Shown here: one piece after another, positions 55,562-64,000 of the stretch
How the letters are laid out: every line of letters begins with the position of its first letter
How positions within the stretch are numbered: position 1 is the stretch's first letter
Assembly (NCBI GenBank): GCA_037176705.1
Contig: CM073886.1
Span: 19,453,501-19,517,500 of the forward strand
Source: Molossus alvarezi
Taxonomy: Eukaryota > Chordata > Mammalia > Chiroptera > Molossidae
Length of the DNA stretch: 64,000 nt
Reading direction: 5' to 3'
The notes under the pieces: generated by a model
The model's database searches: none
What the model saw: the letters and a program-made list of their open reading frames with translations, nothing else
Told to the model about the DNA's origin: nothing
Translations under genes and position numbers: made by a program

Positions 55562-55985
55562 CGTGGCCACTGTTCCGACCACCCCACACGTGCTGATTGA
55601 AAACAACACACACCTGTTATCTCACTGTTCTGGAGGTCAGAGTGCCAATGGTCTCACTGGGCTGCAATCAAGGTGTCCCTGGGCTGGGTCTCCCTGGTCT
55701 CTCCAGCAGCTTGAGGTGGCCTGAATTCCTGGGCTCTTTCTCCATCTTCTGAACCAGTGGTGTTGCTGTTTCAAAGCTCCTTCTACTCTGCCTCTGTGGC
55801 CGTATCTCCTTCTCTGCTCTTTTAAGAACCCTGGTGACTACACCTCTTCCACCTGGGTAATCCAGGATGATCCCCATTTCGAGATCCTTCCCCTAATTCT
55901 CAGGGTAAAGTGACATATTCATAGGCCCTGGGAATTGGGACCTGGAATTTTTTGGAGAGGAGGACATTTTTCTGCCAACCACACT
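55562..55985. mobile_element. Ancient interspersed repeat, likely L1M-derived
   Basis: Matches a common mammalian family: 'CTGTTCTGGAGGTCAGAGTGCCAATGGTCTCACTGGGCTGCAATCAAGGTGTC', 'TTTTAAGAACCCTGGTGACTACAC', 'GGGTAATCCAGGATGATCCCCATTTCGAGATCC' and 'GTAAAGTGACATATTCATAGGCCCTGGGAATTGGGACCTGG'. Family name and orientation are unconfirmed. Confidence 0.65.
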
Positions 55986-56056
55986 GACTTTATGGCTACC
56001 ACTGGTAGAGTTACTGGAAATACGGTGATGAAAGAATATGCAGTTTTGCCTTCCAG

Positions 56057-56098
<42 letters not shown>

Positions 56099-56404
56099 CA
56101 GAGAAGGATGGCACAGAAAAGAAAACATGACACTCAGGTAATCCCTTGAGGGCCGGTATGATTATCAAAATTTTATTTATCTTGGTATTCTCAAAGGCTA
56201 CTGTGGTGCTTGTGGATGGCATGGTGGGGCTTGATTTGTGTTTCATGCCTTAGTTTTTCTAAGAAATGTGTGTATAGGGCTCAATAAACATACAGAAGGA
56301 AAACCGCCTATTGCTGCAACCTGAATATGACAACATGTTTATTACACGAAGTGCTGTTGAGATTCCCCCGAGTATAGTGTGAACTGAGACTCACAATCGT
56401 ATCC
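55986..56404. repeat. Single-copy DNA with a 35-bp GT run
   Basis: An uninterrupted GT run occupies 56061-56095. The remainder shows no gene or named repeat. Confidence 0.7.
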
Positions 56405-56680
56405 TAGAGATGGCCCCGTGGCCCTGGCCGGTTTGGCTCAGCAGTTAGAGCGTCGGCCTGTGGTCCGGAGAGACCGGGGTTCAGTTCCCACTAAGGGCAC
56501 GTACCTCTGTTGCAGTTTGTCCCCAACTCTGGTTGGGTCTTGTAGGTGGCAGCCACTCGATGTGTCCCTTTCACATCGATGTTTTGCTCTCTCTTTCTCT
56601 CTCCCCCTCCCACTCTATCTGAGCAAAAAGTGGAAAAATGTCTTCAGGTAAGGATGAAAAAATAAATAAATAGAGATGGC
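56405..56680 (+). mobile_element. Ves SINE, long-body type, with 10-bp TSD
   Basis: The body starts GCCCTGGCCGG, with A box TGGCTCAGCAG, B box GGTTCAGTTCC, GGGCACGTACC, GTTTGTCCCC and a CT-rich stretch. A decayed form of the tail hairpin (TCTTC-AGGT-AAGGA) precedes the A-rich tail. Flanks TAGAGATGGC at 56405-56414 and 56671-56680. Same subfamily as 42736-43039. Confidence 0.94.
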
Positions 56681-57290
56681 ACAGTGTCCCCCCCTTATCC
56701 GTAGGTCAGTCACAGTCAACTACAGAGAGAAAACAGTCCATGAGCAATTCCAGAAAGAAACAGTTCAGGAGTTTTCAAGTGTGTGATGTTCTGAGTGGTG
56801 ATGAAACCTCACGCCATCCCACTCCATCCTGCCAGGGAGGTGAATCGCCCCTCTGACCAGTGTCTCCGCACGGTATGTGCAACCAACTCTCCATGAGTCA
56901 CTTGGTCGCCTTGTCTCACTTCTTGGCTCAACTGTTCTCCTAGGACAGGGCTCTTTCTCAAGTCACCTCCTGGGGGCCTCGTGAGACATCACCACGCCTA
57001 TGCCGTTCACCTCCCTTGGTCACGTCGCGTCACCTCCAGAAGGCTGAGTGCAGAATGACGACGTATTTGGAAAAGACCACGTTCACCTAACTTCCAGTAC
57101 AGTACATTGTTACAGATGTTCTATTTCATTGTATCGTTGTTGTTCATCTCTTCCTGTGCCTAAGTTATCAACTACACGTTACACAAGTATGTGTGTGAGA
57201 ATAAACAGCATGCACATGTTTGGAACCATATATGGGTGGTTTCAGGCATTAGCTCCGGGCCTTGGAACGTGTCCGTCATACCCGTTTCAG
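56681..57290 (+). mobile_element. TcMar-Tigger element, non-autonomous, near complete
   Basis: Left end 'CAGTGTCCCCCCCTTATCCG', then 'GAGCAATTCCAGAAAGAAACAGTTCAGGAG', 'TTCTGAGTGGTGATGAAACCTCACGCC', a middle with 'CCTTGTCTCACTTC', and right end 'TTCCTGTGCCTAAG', 'GGTTTCAGGCATTAG', 'CTTGGAACGTGTCC'. No transposase frame remains. The last few bases of the right terminal repeat are not clear. Confidence 0.8.
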
Positions 57291-57360
57291 AGCGCCTCCC
57301 ATGTCCTTGCAGATGCGATGTCTTCCATGGAGTTCTAGTGCTGTTCCAGTGTCCCTGTCC

Positions 57361-57583
57361 CAGTGGGGGTGGACAAACTGCGGCCCAGGGGCACATCTGG
57401 CCTGCAAACTGTTTGTAAGCAGTTTTGTAGGCACACAGCTCTGCACGTATTTGTACGCAATTGCTGGCCACTTTGGCAATACAAGGGCAGAGTTGAGCAG
57501 TTGGAGCAGGATGTATAGCCCACGATGCCTAAAATATTTACTTTCTGGCCATTTGTGGAGATAAAGTTTGGAAGCCCTTGCTG
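57361..57583 (+). mobile_element. Non-autonomous hAT element ('GGCAAACTACGGCCC' family)
   Basis: Starts 'CAGTGGGGGTGGACAAACTGCGGCCCAGGGGC' and contains 'CTGGCCTGCAAACTGTTTGTAAG', 'GGCAGAGTTGAGCAG', 'GCCTAAAATATTTACTTTCTGGCC' and 'AAAGTTTGGAAGCCCTTGCTG'. This is an ancient mammalian hAT MITE whose subfamily I do not name. Terminal 8-bp duplication is not evident. Confidence 0.8.
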
Positions 57584-58205
57584 TAGACAGGGGAACACTG
57601 GCAAGCTTCCCTAGTTCCAACACAAAGTTGGGTTCACCAGAGCACGCCACTCTGGCCGCCTCAGAGGTACTGGTAGCATAATGCTATGCAAGACCTCACC
57701 GCAAATAAGAAGCGCCTCCGGCGAATCGAGGCAGGCCCTCACATGGCTGAGATGCTCTCCCCCTAGCTACGTGAGACACATTGTGCTTCCCTGTAAGGAA
57801 ATGTTAATACAGTGACTTTATTCATTTTGAAATTTTTTTTTTTGAAAAAGTCAAAATGTGTCTTCTGCGGGAAGCCGAACACAGTCAACAATTTGGGAGT
57901 GTTCCCGCATTGAGATGGATGGGAGTAAACTGTGCGTCTCCAGAAATATCCCACCAACACCCTTCGGTTCTGACCATCTGTTTGATCTGCTGAGAAGTAA
58001 CTGACTCCTGACGCCTCCCCTCTCCAGGCCGCCCATCCATCCGTCGATGGTTTCGAGCACAGAGATTGCCGTGGCCCGTCACTGACTTGATCATAGGATC
58101 TAATAGTGCCTTATCTGGGGCTGGATGGGCAATCACGGTTGCTATCTCCTGAAGCAGATTCTCCACCTCTGACATTTTGCACCTGATCATTCTCACTTGC
58201 GGGAC
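57584..58205. other. Unassigned DNA
   Basis: No gene. Around 57822-57858 the text TTCATTTTGAAA-T run-GAAAAAGTCAAAATG forms an imperfect inverted repeat. Confidence 0.4.
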
Positions 58206-58362
58206 GGCTGCCTGTGCTTTGGAGGAGATTGAGCCGCCTCCCTGGCCTCCACCCACTAGGTACCAGTAGCGACACCCTCCCATTATGACAAGCAAAAATG
58301 CCTCCAGACGCTGCTAAATGTCCCTGGAGAAGGGGGGTCTGACCCCCAGGGGAGAACAGTTG
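58206..58362 (-). mobile_element. MER20 fragment
   Basis: Reverse MER20: 'CTGTGCTTTGGAGGAGATTGAGCCGCCTCCCTGGCCTCCACCCACTAGG', 'TTATGACAAGCAAAAATGCCTCCAGACGCTGCTAAATGTCCC' and 'GGGAGAACAGTTG'. The left part (the MER20 right end) is missing or too diverged. Confidence 0.85.
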
Positions 58363-58504
58363 TTCGAGGGGAATGGTTTCAGAAGGGACCTAGGAAGCAC
58401 ATGCATTGTCTCATGGCAATCATTGCCTGTTGCTATCTCAAATGGACTTTTATTCTTTTCCTTTTGCAGCCCTCCCCTGAATCCTGCCCCTCCTTCTTCC
58501 CTGG
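58363..58504. other. Unassigned DNA
   Basis: Short single-copy stretch between MER20 and the next block; nothing recognised. Confidence 0.3.
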
Positions 58505-58900
58505 CTGGGCTCTGATTAGTGTCTAAATGCACTGCAAAGCCCAGATTGCCTTGAATTCCTCCAGCTTCGCCTGATAACCCCGAGCCGCGTGGCCGCTCTA
58601 AGCCCGATCAGCAGAACCAGGTCTGTGATCAGGTTCCGGGAGCTGGAGCACCTCTCTGTCGCGGCTGCTGTGATCAGAGGAGCTGGAGAATGAGTGTCTC
58701 TCTGATGCGGTCTTATCAGGCTGAGCTTAATGTCAACCCTGTTAGAAGAGCTTTGTCCGATGTGCCTGTAGCTTTGTTCTGAACCGTTCAGTAACAGTTC
58801 ACTGGAGCAGAAAGAGCCCTGTGAATTGATATTATAAACCCACATGCCTGTTTTATTCATTGCGGAGGCAACAGAATATAACACAAGTGTTTATTTTCAG
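58505..58900. other. Repeat-free block, candidate conserved element
   Basis: Balanced, non-repetitive sequence with CTTGAATTCC, GTCTTATCAGG (GATA-type), CTTAATGTCAACC, GAACCGTTCAGTAACAGTTC (MYB-like CAGTTC/AACNG) and CACAAGTGTTT. No transposon signature. Could be an enhancer-like conserved element; unproven. Confidence 0.3.
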
Positions 58901-59586
58901 TGATTGGAGAATGCCATTTCTTTCCCCTTCCCCTTTGTTACGGAATGTGGAAAACAGAAAAAAATAAAATAAAATAAAACACCACACGGGATTCTTTTTG
59001 AACACAATTCCACTGAAAAGATGTTGTTTCTTCTTTCAATTATTTTGCACTATCTTAAGTAGTGTATGCGTGTGCACTGAATATGTATGTGTGTATAATA
59101 CATATTACATTCATTTGGATGGTCTTAATAAGGAGCCACAGGCCGGCGATCGTAATCCAATCACCGCAGGTCTGGCCTCTCTCTCTGGCCATTCCCTTGA
59201 CCCCCACCGCCCCGATTTCATTGAAAGTTAGATTTTCTAGAAAAATTCATGAAACTTCATCATGTTTCATTCATTCTTTGCTCCTGGGCATTCCTCGCTG
59301 AAGGTCAGGAGCTGTGAAATTTCTCTTTAGTCCTATTGCTTTGATACGGCACCGGCCAGGCAATGAGGAAATGAAGTGTGGGAAATGGAGTTACGGCAAT
59401 GACTTAAGTGGGAGGAGGGGTCCGCTCCTGCAGCCAGGTTGGAAATGAGGGGGTGTGCTGCCTGTTGTCTGGGATGAGGTTTCTCTGAGAGGGGGACCTC
59501 AGGCAGACTGGGCACGGCTGGATGGCTCTTGTTCCAGGGTCACGTCGGTTAGTGAAGGCTCCATCTGCTTTCAGTGGATGATGATG
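58901..59586. other. Unassigned DNA
   Basis: No gene. An AAAAT run lies near 58960-58979. Otherwise single-copy in appearance. Confidence 0.35.
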
Positions 59587-59603
59587 AAGATGCTGATCAC
59601 AGT

Positions 59604-59935
59604 CTGACAGGTGTGAGGTGATACCTCATCGTTGTTTGAATTTGCATCTCTCTGATGATTAGTGATGTTGAGCATTTCTTCGTATGTCTCTTAGCCATTT
59701 GTATGTCCTGTTTGGAGAGGTGTCTATTTAGTTCCTCTGCCCATTTTTTAATTGGGTTCTTTGTCTTCCTTTTGTTGAGCTGTATGAGCACTCTGTAAAT
59801 TTTGAAAATTAACCCCTTATGTGATATATTGTTGGAAATTATGCTCTCCCATAGAGTGGGTTGCCTTTCCATTTTGGTGGTTGTTTCTTTTGCTGTGCAG
59901 AAGCTTTTGAGTTTGATGTAGTCCCATGTGTTCAT
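59604..59935 (-). pseudogene. L1 ORF2 fragment, inverted piece
   Basis: Reverse-strand frame encoding the ORF2p region after the reverse transcriptase domain, with [34 protein letters not shown] and [18 protein letters not shown]. Upstream ORF2 text continues to about 60286 with stops and frameshifts. Retrotransposon remnant, not a host gene; not functional because truncated and rearranged. Confidence 0.92.
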
Positions 59936-60289
59936 TTTCTCCTTTGTTTCTGTTGCCTTAGGTGATATACCTTAGGTGAAAATTCTGCTGCGTATGATGT
60001 CTGAAATTTTGTTGCCTACATTTGTTCTAGGATTTTTATGGATTCATGAGTCACATTTAAGTATTTTATCCATTTTTAGTTTATTCTTGTGTATGGTGTA
60101 ATTTGATGGTCTAGTTTGTTTATTTATTTATTTTGCATGTAGCTGTCCAATTTTCCCAACACCATTTATTAAAGAAGCTGTCTTACTCCATTGTATGCTC
60201 TTGCCACCTTTGTCAAATATTAATTGAGCATATTGCCTTGGGTCCATTTCTGGGCTCTCTATTCTGTTCCATTGATCTATCTGCCTGGC

Positions 60290-60574
60290 ATCAACAAATC
60301 ATCAAACAACAAGCGTTGGCGAGGGTGTGGAGAAAAGGGGACTGTAGTACACTGCTGGTGGGAATGCAGACTGGTGCAGCCACTATGGAAAACAATATGG
60401 TGTTACCTCAAAAAATTAAAAATTGAACTGCCATTTGACCCAGTGATCCCACTTCTAGGACTATACCCTAAGAAGCCTGAAACACCAATCAGAAAGAATA
60501 TATGTACCCCCATGTTTGAAGAAGCACTATTTACAGTATCTAGATCAGGAAACAGCCCAAATGTCCATCAGTAG
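60290..60574 (+). pseudogene. L1 ORF2 C-terminal fragment
   Basis: Forward-strand frame with [40 protein letters not shown] and DPVIPLLGLYPKKPETP, the C-terminal part of ORF2p. ORF2 text continues after the stop at 60574 ('TGAATGGATAGAAAAGCTGTGG') in a disrupted frame. Confidence 0.92.
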
Positions 60575-61093
60575 ATGAATGGATAGAAAAGCTGTGGTAT
60601 ACGTACACAATGGAGTACTATGCAGCTGTAAGAAAGAAAGATCTCTTATCCTTTGAGATGACATGGGGGGATCTGGAAAGTATTATACTAAGTGAACCAA
60701 GCCAAACAGAGAAAGACAAGTATCATATGATCTCACTTATTTGTGGAATATAATGAACATAACAGTCTGAGGAATGGGGTAGTCCCAGAGATGTGGAAGT
60801 GGGGTACAGACTGACAATCCCCAGAAGAGAAGATGGTGGGGGAGAAATAAACCTCAGAACTTATATGTATGTATGCATGAACAAAATGGACATGGACAAC
60901 AAAGCTGGGGACAGGGCGGGGAGGGAGGGTGGGGGATTCAGTGGGCGAAAAAGGAGAAACATCTGTGACAAAAAATAAATTAATTAATTTTTTAAAAAAG
61001 ATGCTGATCACAGTAATAAATTGAACACTATGATATTGGTGCTATTTGACAATTGTTTACCTACTCAAATGTCACTTTAGGATGGTTTGACTT

Positions 61094-61340
61094 AATAATT
61101 ATAAAAATAAGCCCTGGCCCAGGCAGCACAATTGGATAGAGCATTGTCTCAATATACCAAGGTTGTGGGTTTGATCCCCAATTGGGGCACATACAGGAAT
61201 CAACCAATGGATGCATGAATAAGTGGAACAACAAATCAATGCTTCTCCTCTCTCTCTCTCTCTCTCTCTCCCCCCCCCTTCCTCTCTCTTTAAAATCAAT
61301 TAGTAAGTTAAATTTAAAAAAAAAAAATAATTATAAAAAT
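61094..61340 (+). mobile_element. Ves-related SINE with perfect 15-bp TSD
   Basis: The body (61109-61325) starts AAGCCCTGGCCCAGGCAGCACAATTGG, an A box variant. It has the B box GGTTTGATCCC, then GGGGCACATACAGGAATCAACC. The CT run and TTTAAAATCAATTAGTAAG precede the A tail. Head and body differ from other Ves copies here, suggesting a separate subfamily. Flanks AATAATTATAAAAAT at 61094-61108 and 61326-61340. Confidence 0.94.
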
Positions 61341-61354
61341 TCATCAGGATTGGG

Positions 61355-61565
61355 TAACTGCTCTAGGCCAGGCACAGCTCTAGAAGTATTACGTGACGTT
61401 AGCTCACTGGACCCGCATAGCAACTCTGCATTGGAGATGCTGTCCACACCCCCACTTGACAAATGGGAACACTGGAGCTGTGGGGTAATGTGACCAAGGC
61501 CACGAAGCAATGAGGCAGGGATTTAAACTCCGGAGACGAATGTCGCAGTCTCTATGTGAACCCCC
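61355..61565 (-). mobile_element. MIR SINE, near full length
   Basis: Reverse MIR: 'GGCCAGGCACAGCTCTAGAAG', 'GTTAGCTCACTGGACCCGCATAGCAACTC', 'CCCACTTGACAAATGGGAACACTGGAGC', 'TGACCAAGGCCACGAAGCAATGAGGCAGGGATTTAAAC'. Confidence 0.85.
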
Positions 61566-61823
61566 ACTCTAGGTTTTTGGCTGGAGGGTAGGTTTAAACA
61601 GATGTTCCGACTCTCCACAGCGAGCCCTGCCTTGTCAGCAGGCTTGTGGAAATGAGCTTTGCTCTTTGTGTGCAAGCCCCCTAATTATGAGGGGTGCTGA
61701 TAGGCTCCAGTGAGCTGCTCACCACCCAGGGATGGGGGTTGCCATCTAATTGGGGTTCTAAGAATGACCCACAACCTAGTTGAAGGCTCTGTGATATCCA
61801 CATCAGCTTCGCCAAACCTACAC
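61566..61823. other. Unassigned DNA
   Basis: No gene or named repeat. Confidence 0.35.
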
Positions 61824-62077
61824 ATAAGATTCTTTTTTGTTGTCTGTTTATTTTCTTTGCATTGATTTTAGAGAGAAAGGAAGGGAGAGGGAGAGAGAGA
61901 GAGAGAAACATCAATGAGACAGAACATTGATTGACCGCCTCCTGCATGCCCCCTACTGGGGATTGGCCCACAACCTGGGCATGTGCCCTGACTGGGAATC
62001 GAACTGGCGACCTCTTGGTGCGTGGGTCGATGCTCAACCACTGAGCCACACTGGCCAGGCCATAAGGTTCTTTTTTT
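61824..62077 (-). mobile_element. Ves SINE with TSD
   Basis: The reverse-strand body (61839-62061) has GAGAGAAAGGAAGGG, AACATCAATGAG, 'CATGCCCCCTACTGGGGATTGG', 'CACAACCTGGGCATGTGCCC', 'GGGAATCGAACTGG' and 'CAACCACTGAGCCACACTGGCCAGGCC'. Flanks ATAAGATTCTTTTTT (61824-61838) and ATAAGGTTCTTTTTT (62062-62076), one mismatch. Confidence 0.95.
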
Positions 62078-63140
62078 TCTGACAATTTACGGGATTTCAA
62101 TTGTAAAATATTCCTTCTTTAAATTTTATTCCACCTGTAGGAAAGGAAAGAAAGCCCTTAACAGTTTCTGCAAAAATGCCAAAGGTGAGAATAGAAATTA
62201 CTGTAAAAAAAAAAAAAAAATCAGGAGGGAGAGGGGTAATTGTGGTCTTCTTTTCAAACCTGTATCCTCAGTCTTCTCTTGAGAAAAGCATCAGACACAT
62301 TCCAGTAGAGGGACAGCCCACAGGCTATCTGACCAGTACACTGTCCAGATGATCAAAAAGTGGGACAGTCTGGGAAACAGCCCAGAGGAGCCTATGGAGA
62401 CCCGATGGCCAGATGTCACAGGCCGTCTTGGCTGGGATCCTGCAGCTGGAAAGGGACCTGATATGCAAACTAAGGGAATCTGAGTGAAGTTTGGACTTTA
62501 ATCGATAATAATGCATTCATACTATTAATTAGTTGTAAAAGATGCAGCAAACTACTGTTGGATGTCAGTAACAGGGGGAATTGGGTGTTGAGATATGCAA
62601 ACTCTCTGTGCTCTTTGCGACATTTCTGCAAATCCAAGACGAATCTAAAACAAAAAGTTGATTTTGAGAAAGGAAAACATCATCAGCACACACACACACA
62701 TAGGGAATAACCAGCATTTGGTCAGACTTTCTCTGTCCGTGAGGATTTCTCACACGGTGAGGTGAAATGCGCTATTGTTAATTTTTTCACGGTCTGTATT
62801 AGACAATTAAAGGCTTTGAAAAGTCCCACCGTAAATGTCAACATATTTGTGTCACTTGCTTTAACCCAGCGTTTCCCGCACCGATGTCATCATGGAATCC
62901 TTTGTTTGAAACAGACCAACCTAAGGTCACGAGCATCCCTGATTGTGAAGCCCTGCTTAGCACCTGCTGTCCCAGGAAGCATCCTGGACCACTTTCCCTT
63001 CCCTGCTCTGGCCAGAAGCCTGTAGTGACTGCTCCTCACCTCAGCACCAACCCTCATCCTCAGTCCAGTAATTCTCTTTCCTGGACATCCCACCCCACCT
63101 GAAAGGCCCTCCTCTCTCCCCCGACTCTTTCTCTAAGGAA
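62078..63140. other. Unassigned DNA with a poly-A run
   Basis: No gene. Sixteen A residues occupy 62205-62220 and a short CA run lies near 62687-62700. The text near 62864-62910 vaguely resembles a hAT MITE left end (AACCCAGCGTTTCCCGCACC) but does not continue. Confidence 0.4.
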
Positions 63141-63277
63141 GTGGGTCTCACCCTTCCCAGGGCCCTCGTGACACTCAGATGGTTGGTTCCGTGTATCTGG
63201 GATGGGACCTGGGGAGTCTGCGTTTCTCAGGAGATCCCAGGTGATACCATTGCCTTCACCCTGGCTGTGAGGTTTGC
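63141..63277 (+). mobile_element. MER5A-like hAT MITE
   Basis: 'GTGGGTCTCACCCTTCCCAGG' resembles the left end. 'GGACCTGGGGAGTCTGCGTTTCTCAGGAGATCCCAGGTGATACC' and 'CACCCTGGCTGTGAG' match the right half of MER5A. Confidence 0.7.
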
Positions 63278-63479
63278 CTAGCACCCTCCATAGGCCCTAG
63301 ACTTCATCTTGTCCCCACACCTCGGCTCTTGCTGCTCCCGCACACTGGTTACCTAGTATCTGAAAGAAATGTTAACGGAGTGTTCCTCCGTGGGTGTGGG
63401 GCTCAGACATGGATCAGATTCATATCGGAAATAGGGGTTGAGAATAGCACAGTTTAACAAAAGGATGTTTTTCTTTGCA
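63278..63479. other. Unassigned DNA
   Basis: Nothing recognised. Confidence 0.3.
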
Positions 63480-63650
63480 ACAGCAGGTCTGGGTCCCATG
63501 GGCCGTACACTTATTCGCGAGCTGAGTGACTTCAGGCATATTCCATAAAGTCCGAGGGCCTGGATCTCTACCACGAAATGGGGATGGTTTTCACCCCTTG
63601 AGCGTTTCTGAGGATTAATAGTCGGCACACTTACTCATGAGCACAGAGCT
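63480..63650 (+). mobile_element. MIR SINE
   Basis: Forward MIR: 'GAGCTGAGTGACTTCAGGCATATTCCATAAAG', 'CTCTACCACGAAATGGGGATGGTTTTCACCCC', 'GTTTCTGAGGATTAATAG' and 'TACTCATGAGCACAGAGC'. Confidence 0.75.
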
Positions 63651-63714
63651 CGACGTAGTGCAGCTACACGGGAATTAGGATTTCGCTAACTCCAGGAAAG
63701 TCCTTCTCGGACTC

Positions 63715-63803
63715 TGGGGTCCACCGGAACCCACTGGGGAGCTGCTGGCAATGCCGAGTCCCAGGCTTGCCTCAGAGATTCCGACTCGTCCAGTCTGCGG
63801 GTG
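63715..63803 (+). mobile_element. MER5A-like hAT fragment
   Basis: 'GGAACCCACTGGGGAGCTGCTGG', 'AATGCCGAGTCCCAGGCTTGCCTCAGAGATTCCGACTCGTCCAG' follow the left half of MER5A (ACCTGGGGAGCTTT, ATGCCTGGGTCC, AGAGATTCTGATTTAATTGGTC). Confidence 0.65.
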
Positions 63804-64000
63804 AATTCGAACACTGAACACGCGGTCGGCATAGTCGTAACCCAAGTGGTCCCCAGGGAAGCCACCCACTCATCATTCACTCACTCGGTTATTGAACAAG
63901 TGTTTGCAGTAGGGATCTCATGTGCCAGATGGAACCCTAGGCCCGCAGGACACAGCAAGGGACAAAAGAAGACCAGACCTTCATAAACTGGATGTGCAGT
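63804..64000. other. Unassigned DNA, possibly start of an old L1 3' UTR
   Basis: 'TTCACTCACTCGGTTATTGAACAAGTG' followed by 'TGTGCCAGATGGAACCCTAGG' resembles the opening of the L1ME-like family seen at 29726, cut by the window end. Confidence 0.4.

Larger units (their letters stand above)
59587..61014 (+). mobile_element. Bat L1, 1.4 kb, 5' inversion (twin-primed), perfect TSD
   Basis: The right piece (about 60287-60997) is forward-strand ORF2 end, 3' UTR and A-rich tail. The left piece (59604 to about 60286) is the preceding ORF2 segment inverted. The inverted piece ends (read on its own strand) at CACACCTGTCAG, and the forward piece starts at CATCAACAAATC. In related L1 only about ten bases (AATGGCCAC) lie between, so the inversion lost almost nothing. 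TSD AAGATGCTGATCACAGT at 59587-59603 and 60998-61014. Confidence 0.96.

Noticed and set aside
59604..60574. Reverse-transcriptase-related gene
   Set aside because: The frames are L1 ORF2 pieces in an inverted, truncated insertion with its own TSD; not a host gene.

Overview
The window reads as non-coding nuclear DNA from a bat, most likely a vespertilionoid (yangochiropteran) species. The strongest evidence is a set of tRNA-derived SINEs of the Ves family: twelve copies with internal tRNA-like A and B boxes and A-rich tails, several flanked by target-site duplications (TSDs). The window also holds bat-type L1 copies and the usual ancient mammalian repeats (MIR, MER20, MER5-like hAT elements, a Tigger, old L1 3' ends). 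I found no convincing protein-coding exon, rRNA or tRNA gene, CRISPR array or operon. The longest open frames (up to 214 codons) cross repeat boundaries or are L1 ORF2 remnants. The DNA is therefore intergenic, or a large intron; I cannot name the locus.

Layout. 1-6.3 kb: mostly single-copy DNA with one Ves SINE, one MER20 and two old L1 3'-UTR pieces. 6.3-10 kb: dense repeats, namely an old L1 split by a Ves SINE, a hAT element, a MIR, a second Ves, and L1 fragments. 10-24 kb: largely single-copy, with MIRs, MER20s, two Ves SINEs, a 360-bp GTGTGA-type tract near 13.3 kb and motif-rich AT-rich stretches near 11.3, 22.0 and 23.2 kb. 24-33 kb: a small inverted L1 nested in an older L1, then further old L1 pieces and a 5'-truncated Ves. 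33.8-35.4 kb: a repeat-poor, TAATTA-rich stretch. 35.5-36.2 kb: an inverted L1 with an intact TSD. 36.5-54 kb: MIRs, an L1MA-like insertion, two Ves SINEs, a 50-bp AT run and an older L1 with both orientations. 54-62 kb: the most repeat-dense part, with four Ves SINEs, a full-length Tigger-type element next to a hAT element, and a 1.4-kb inverted L1. 62-64 kb: single-copy DNA with MIR and MER5-like pieces.

No genes act together here. The informative content is the transposon record. All three of the youngest-looking L1 copies carry a 5' inversion of the twin-priming type. The Ves SINEs split into at least two 3'-end types, one ending in a short conserved hairpin. Six MER20 copies lie in 64 kb. 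Several repeat-free stretches rich in homeodomain, POU and SOX-like sites are candidates for conserved non-coding elements. Repeat family names are assigned from memory of consensus sequences and were not checked by a database search.
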